Made by a program: the position numbers and the translations under genes
Shown: positions 13,750 to 15,918 of the stretch, in pieces
How the letters are laid out: every line of letters starts with the position of its first letter
Position numbering within the stretch: the first letter of the stretch is position 1
Notes under the pieces: model-generated
The model's database searches: none
What the model was told of the DNA's origin: nothing
The model's input: the letters and a program-made list of their open reading frames with translations, nothing else
Assembly: GCA_964460935.1 (NCBI GenBank)
Contig: CAYWSM010000480.1
Coordinates: 1 to 15,918 of the forward strand
From: DATMXP01 sp964460935
GTDB lineage: Bacteria; Acidobacteriota; Terriglobia; Terriglobales; Acidobacteriaceae
Reading direction: 5' to 3'
DNA: 15,918 nucleotides

Positions 13750-14562
13750 ATGGAAACCGAAGCTCCCCCGAATCGGCCTATTCCGCGCTGGACCATCGCG
13801 TTGTTGCTCGCCGTAGCTTTAGTGGCTGCGGTTGCTTTCGCGTGGCAGCGTAAGACAACCAAAACTCTGGCGGCACAAAACCAGCAGGTGACGCTAGCTT
13901 TACAGCAGACACAGGCTCAACTTGCGGCGCTCAAGACCAAGATCGACACCATGACGCCTCCACCGGCGCTTGTTGCTCCGGCCGCAAAGCCCACTCCGGC
14001 GATTTCGTCCCGTAGATCTCACAGCGTGCACGCGGCAGTCCAGCGGCGCCATGCCGACGATCCAAGATGGAAGCAGTTCCAGTCGCGGCTCGATGATCAG
14101 GGAAAGCAGATCGATGCCACACGGCAAGACCTGGCCACTGCCCGTACCGAGTTGACCGGTTCCATCGCTCGCACGCATGACGAACTTGTCACTCTCGAGC
14201 GCAAAGGCGAGCGCAGCTACTTCGAGTTCGACATCAACAAGAGCAAGCAATTCCGCGCGACAGGTCCGGTTGGCATTCGCCTGAAGAAGGCGAACATGAA
14301 GCACTCCTACGCCGATCTGGAGTTGATGGTTGACGACCGCGACATGTCGAAGAAGCACGTCAACCTGTACGAGCCGGTAATTTTCTATGCGTCGGATGAC
14401 GGCCGTCCGGTGGAACTGGTGATCAACAGCGTCAGCAAGGACCACATCCACGGATACGTCGCCACGCCGAAGTACAGCAAGACAGAACTGGCGGCGATGT
14501 CGGGCACCAGCACAGGAGATACAGCGCCTGAGCGTAAGAAGCTCGCGCTGCCGAAAGACTAG
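13750..14562 (+). CDS. Membrane-anchored coiled-coil protein of unknown function
   Basis: The 270-residue product is not a family I can name. ATG 13750 has GGAG seven bases upstream; an earlier in-frame start at 13663 would run through the structured leader and adds no sensible sequence. Seen: a short N-terminal cytoplasmic tail, one membrane helix (about 14-33), a Gln/Leu-rich coiled coil (36-68), a Pro/Ala linker (69-86), a second charged heptad-like helix (about 106-150), and a C-terminal domain (about 157-240) that appears rich in beta strands: YFEFDINKSKQF, GPVGIRLKKANMKHSYADLELMVDDRDM, EPVIFYASDDGRPVELVINSV. This looks like a bitopic protein with a periplasmic beta domain. It may have its own promoter, since a terminator precedes it. 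A PilZ gene converges on it after 37 bases. Confidence 0.75.
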   Translation: METEAPPNRPIPRWTIALLLAVALVAAVAFAWQRKTTKTLAAQNQQVTLALQQTQAQLAALKTKIDTMTPPPALVAPAAKPTPAISSRRSHSVHAAVQRRHADDPRWKQFQSRLDDQGKQIDATRQDLATARTELTGSIARTHDELVTLERKGERSYFEFDINKSKQFRATGPVGIRLKKANMKHSYADLELMVDDRDMSKKHVNLYEPVIFYASDDGRPVELVINSVSKDHIHGYVATPKYSKTELAAMSGTSTGDTAPERKKLALPKD

Positions 14563-14599
14563 CTCTTACAAGTTGCAGAAATGGGCTGAGAGTGCTTCC

Positions 14600-14935
14600 T
14601 TAGCTTTCGGCCAGGAATTCGTATTTTTCGATCACCGCGGCGATGCCAACGCGTCCGGGCTGCTGCGGTTCGACTCGCACCACCTTACCGGTGCAATGGA
14701 CGCGGATACTTTCCGTCAGCGTGATTTCCGGCGGTAACGTGAGCGTGAATTCAATGGGAGATCCTTCGGCGATGGCACTGTCGATGTAGAAAGAAATGCC
14801 GCGCGCGCTTACATCACGTGTTTGAGCTTCCTTTTGCTCCCCCTGGGGAAACTTCACAGTTAGAGGAAGCCGGAGAGCGAAACGGCGTGTCGTGCGCTGC
14901 TCACGTTGCGGCTCGGCCATCGACGATGTATCCAT
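14600..14935 (-). CDS. Single-domain PilZ protein (probable c-di-GMP receptor)
   Basis: A 111-residue protein made of one PilZ domain. The c-di-GMP motifs are present: RxxxR in RRFALR (R18-R22) and DxSxxG in DVSARG (41-46). The typical later strands follow (IEFTLTLPPE, CTGKVVRVEPQQPGRVGIAAVIEKYEF). Both motifs are intact, so ligand binding is likely; the partner is unknown. Start at ATG 14935 (MDTSSMAEP); a second Met six residues in is possible. It converges with the coiled-coil protein gene and is separated from trpG upstream by about 130 bases without a visible gene. Confidence 0.88.
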   Translation of the reverse strand: MDTSSMAEPQREQRTTRRFALRLPLTVKFPQGEQKEAQTRDVSARGISFYIDSAIAEGSPIEFTLTLPPEITLTESIRVHCTGKVVRVEPQQPGRVGIAAVIEKYEFLAES

Positions 14936-15064
14936 AACGCCTGTAAGGATTAACCTCGGAGTACCCTGGTGTCAACCAATCTTCCAAGGGTGAACCGGTT
15001 TTTCATGGCCTGTCGGTAACCGGGCGACTGCACGTTAGTTTGCACATTTTGCCCGGGTCGGGAC

Positions 15065-15640
15065 CTATAGGGCAAGGAAATTGCGGATGAGCTGTTTGCC
15101 GTGCCCGGTAAGGACGCTTTCCGGATGGAACTGGACTCCCTCGACTGGGTAACGCTTGTGGCGGAGGCCCATGATGACCCGATTGCCAGCCGAATCGGTG
15201 GTGTGGGCGCTTACCTCGAGGTCCTTAGGAAAGCCCTTCTCGCTGACGATCAGCGAATGGTAGCGAGTGGCCTCCATGGGCGAGGGAACATCGCTAAAGA
15301 TCGTACGTCCATCGTGCTCGATCATGCTGGTCTTGCCGTGCATGAGCTGGCGAGCGCGGATGACGTCTCCTCCAAAAGCCGCTCCCATGGCTTGATGTCC
15401 CAGGCAGACGCCCAGCAGGGGAACCTTGCCCGCGAAGTGCTTGATCAGTTCGATGGAGATGCCGGCGTCCTGCGGGGTGCACGGGCCAGGGGAGATGAGG
15501 ATGCGGTCGGGCACCATTTCCTCGATGTCGCTGATCGTAACCTGGTCGTTGCGGCGGACGACGATCTCCTGCCCCATCTCTCCGAGATACTGCACGAGGT
15601 TGTAGGTGAAGGAGTCGTAGTTGTCCAATACGAAGATCAT
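15065..15640 (-). CDS. trpG: Anthranilate/aminodeoxychorismate synthase glutamine amidotransferase subunit
   Basis: A class I glutamine amidotransferase of 191 residues, the small subunit that supplies ammonia to anthranilate synthase (tryptophan) or aminodeoxychorismate synthase (folate). Seen: LDNYDSFTYNLVQYL at the start, ISPGPCTP (oxyanion region, 49-56), the nucleophile Cys79 in GVCLGHQAMG, and the His172/Glu174 pair in QFHPES. Sequence alone does not separate TrpG from PabA, and no trpE, pabB, trpD or trpC is in the window; many bacteria use one subunit for both. The bases immediately before the ATG belong to a repeat (CAGTGGCTAGT on the plus strand) and offer no Shine-Dalgarno sequence. 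Confidence 0.92.
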   Translation of the reverse strand: MIFVLDNYDSFTYNLVQYLGEMGQEIVVRRNDQVTISDIEEMVPDRILISPGPCTPQDAGISIELIKHFAGKVPLLGVCLGHQAMGAAFGGDVIRARQLMHGKTSMIEHDGRTIFSDVPSPMEATRYHSLIVSEKGFPKDLEVSAHTTDSAGNRVIMGLRHKRYPVEGVQFHPESVLTGHGKQLIRNFLAL

Positions 15641-15644
15641 AATT

Positions 15645-15785
15645 CAGTGGCTAGTGACTAGTGGTTAGTGAACTAGTTTGCGCCACTGAATAGATTACTT
15701 CATTTGCAGGTTCTGGGGAGCGAGTTGATAAGTCCGTTTAGCAATTTGCCTAGTCAGATGTCGCAGGCCGCGATACTAGCCACTG
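15645..15785. repeat. CTAGTGA-word inverted repeat between the multicopper oxidase gene and trpG
   Basis: CAGTGGCTAGT (15645-15655) and its exact inverse ACTAGCCACTG (15775-15785) bracket this gap. Inside, CTAGTGA-type words are reiterated (CTAGTGACTAGTGGTTAGTG), and a nearer dyad ATTCAGTGG (15642-15650) / CCACTGAAT (about 15683-15691) is also present. The right arm contains the TAG stop and last codons of the oxidase gene; the left arm lies 4 bases before the trpG start codon. Confidence 0.75.
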
Positions 15786-15918
15786 ATGTAATCAAACAAG
15801 GCCATGAACCCGAAGTCCATGTGAAGCTGCTGGTGGCAGTGGAACAGCGTCATGCCCGGGTTATCGGCGACGAAGTCGAAGGCGGCTTCCTGGTAGCCGC
15901 CAAGCATAACCACGTCTT
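15776..15918 (-). CDS. Multicopper oxidase, C-terminal end (rest outside window)
   Basis: The minus-strand frame ending at TAG (15776-15778) reads DVVMLGGYQEAAFDFVADNP, then GMTLFHCHQQLHMDFGF (motif HCHQQLHMDFGF at 15806-15841), then MALFDYISG. This is the final copper-binding segment of a laccase-type multicopper oxidase: the HCH triplet supplies type 2/3 and type 1 ligands, Cys is the type 1 thiolate, and the later His is the second type 1 histidine. The residue ten after the Cys, where the axial type 1 ligand sits, is Phe rather than Met, which in other laccases goes with a high redox potential. Only 47 residues are visible, so domain number and substrate cannot be judged. The last codons and the stop lie inside a repeat arm. 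Confidence 0.85.
   Translation of the reverse strand, partial: DVVMLGGYQEAAFDFVADNPGMTLFHCHQQLHMDFGFMALFDYISG

Noticed and set aside
15101..15661. A 186-codon plus-strand open frame antisense to trpG
   Set aside because: It is the mirror of a clearly recognised amidotransferase gene with intact catalytic residues; its own translation resembles no family and it also runs through the repeat.

Overview
The window looks like a chromosomal segment of an Acidobacteriota bacterium, probably class Terriglobia (a Koribacter-like lineage). This rests on gene content: a two-haem cytochrome of the reaction-centre cytochrome-subunit type, a large secreted S53 (kumamolisin-type) protease with a glycine-rich tail, a receiver-PilZ protein and a stand-alone PilZ protein. 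It also rests on dense families of intergenic palindromes of a kind common in those genomes. The assignment is an inference from style, not a database match.

Layout. Bases 1-5284 hold housekeeping genes: the 3' part of valS, then nadC, a c-type cytochrome on the opposite strand, birA and coaX. A small membrane protein follows at 5351-6019. It converges on a secreted Pro/His/Gly-rich protein (6224-6967, minus) across a cluster of REP-like hairpins. A receiver-PilZ protein occupies 7144-7821. An IS110-family (IS1111-group) insertion sequence lies at about 8006-9482, bounded by a perfect 14-bp inverted repeat. Its transposase has the DEDD residues and is followed by a hairpin-rich 3' non-coding segment that is a candidate bridge RNA. 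Next are more REP-like hairpins, a HI0933-type flavoprotein (minus), the S53 protease (plus) with a strong terminator, a membrane-anchored coiled-coil protein with a possibly structured leader, a short PilZ protein (minus), trpG/pabA (minus) and the C-terminal end of a multicopper oxidase (minus, entering from the right edge).

How the genes relate. NadC (NAD), BirA (biotin loading), CoaX (CoA) and TrpG/PabA (tryptophan or folate) are cofactor and amino-acid genes; birA-coaX is the only pair that looks like an operon. The two PilZ proteins point to cyclic-di-GMP control, but no cyclase or phosphodiesterase is present here. The cytochrome, the S53 protease, the Pro/His/Gly-rich protein and possibly the multicopper oxidase act outside the cytoplasm.

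The most unusual signal is between the genes. At four junctions (valS/nadC, nadC/cytochrome, birA/coaX, multicopper oxidase/trpG) there are large inverted repeats built from short reiterated words, with a different word at different loci. Their ends sit on stop codons or immediately before start codons. In one case the arm encodes the last 14 residues and the stop codon of the cytochrome; at coaX and trpG the repeat takes the place of a Shine-Dalgarno sequence. The second notable item is the IS1111-type element with its candidate guide RNA and a consensus -35 box placed for a circle-junction promoter.
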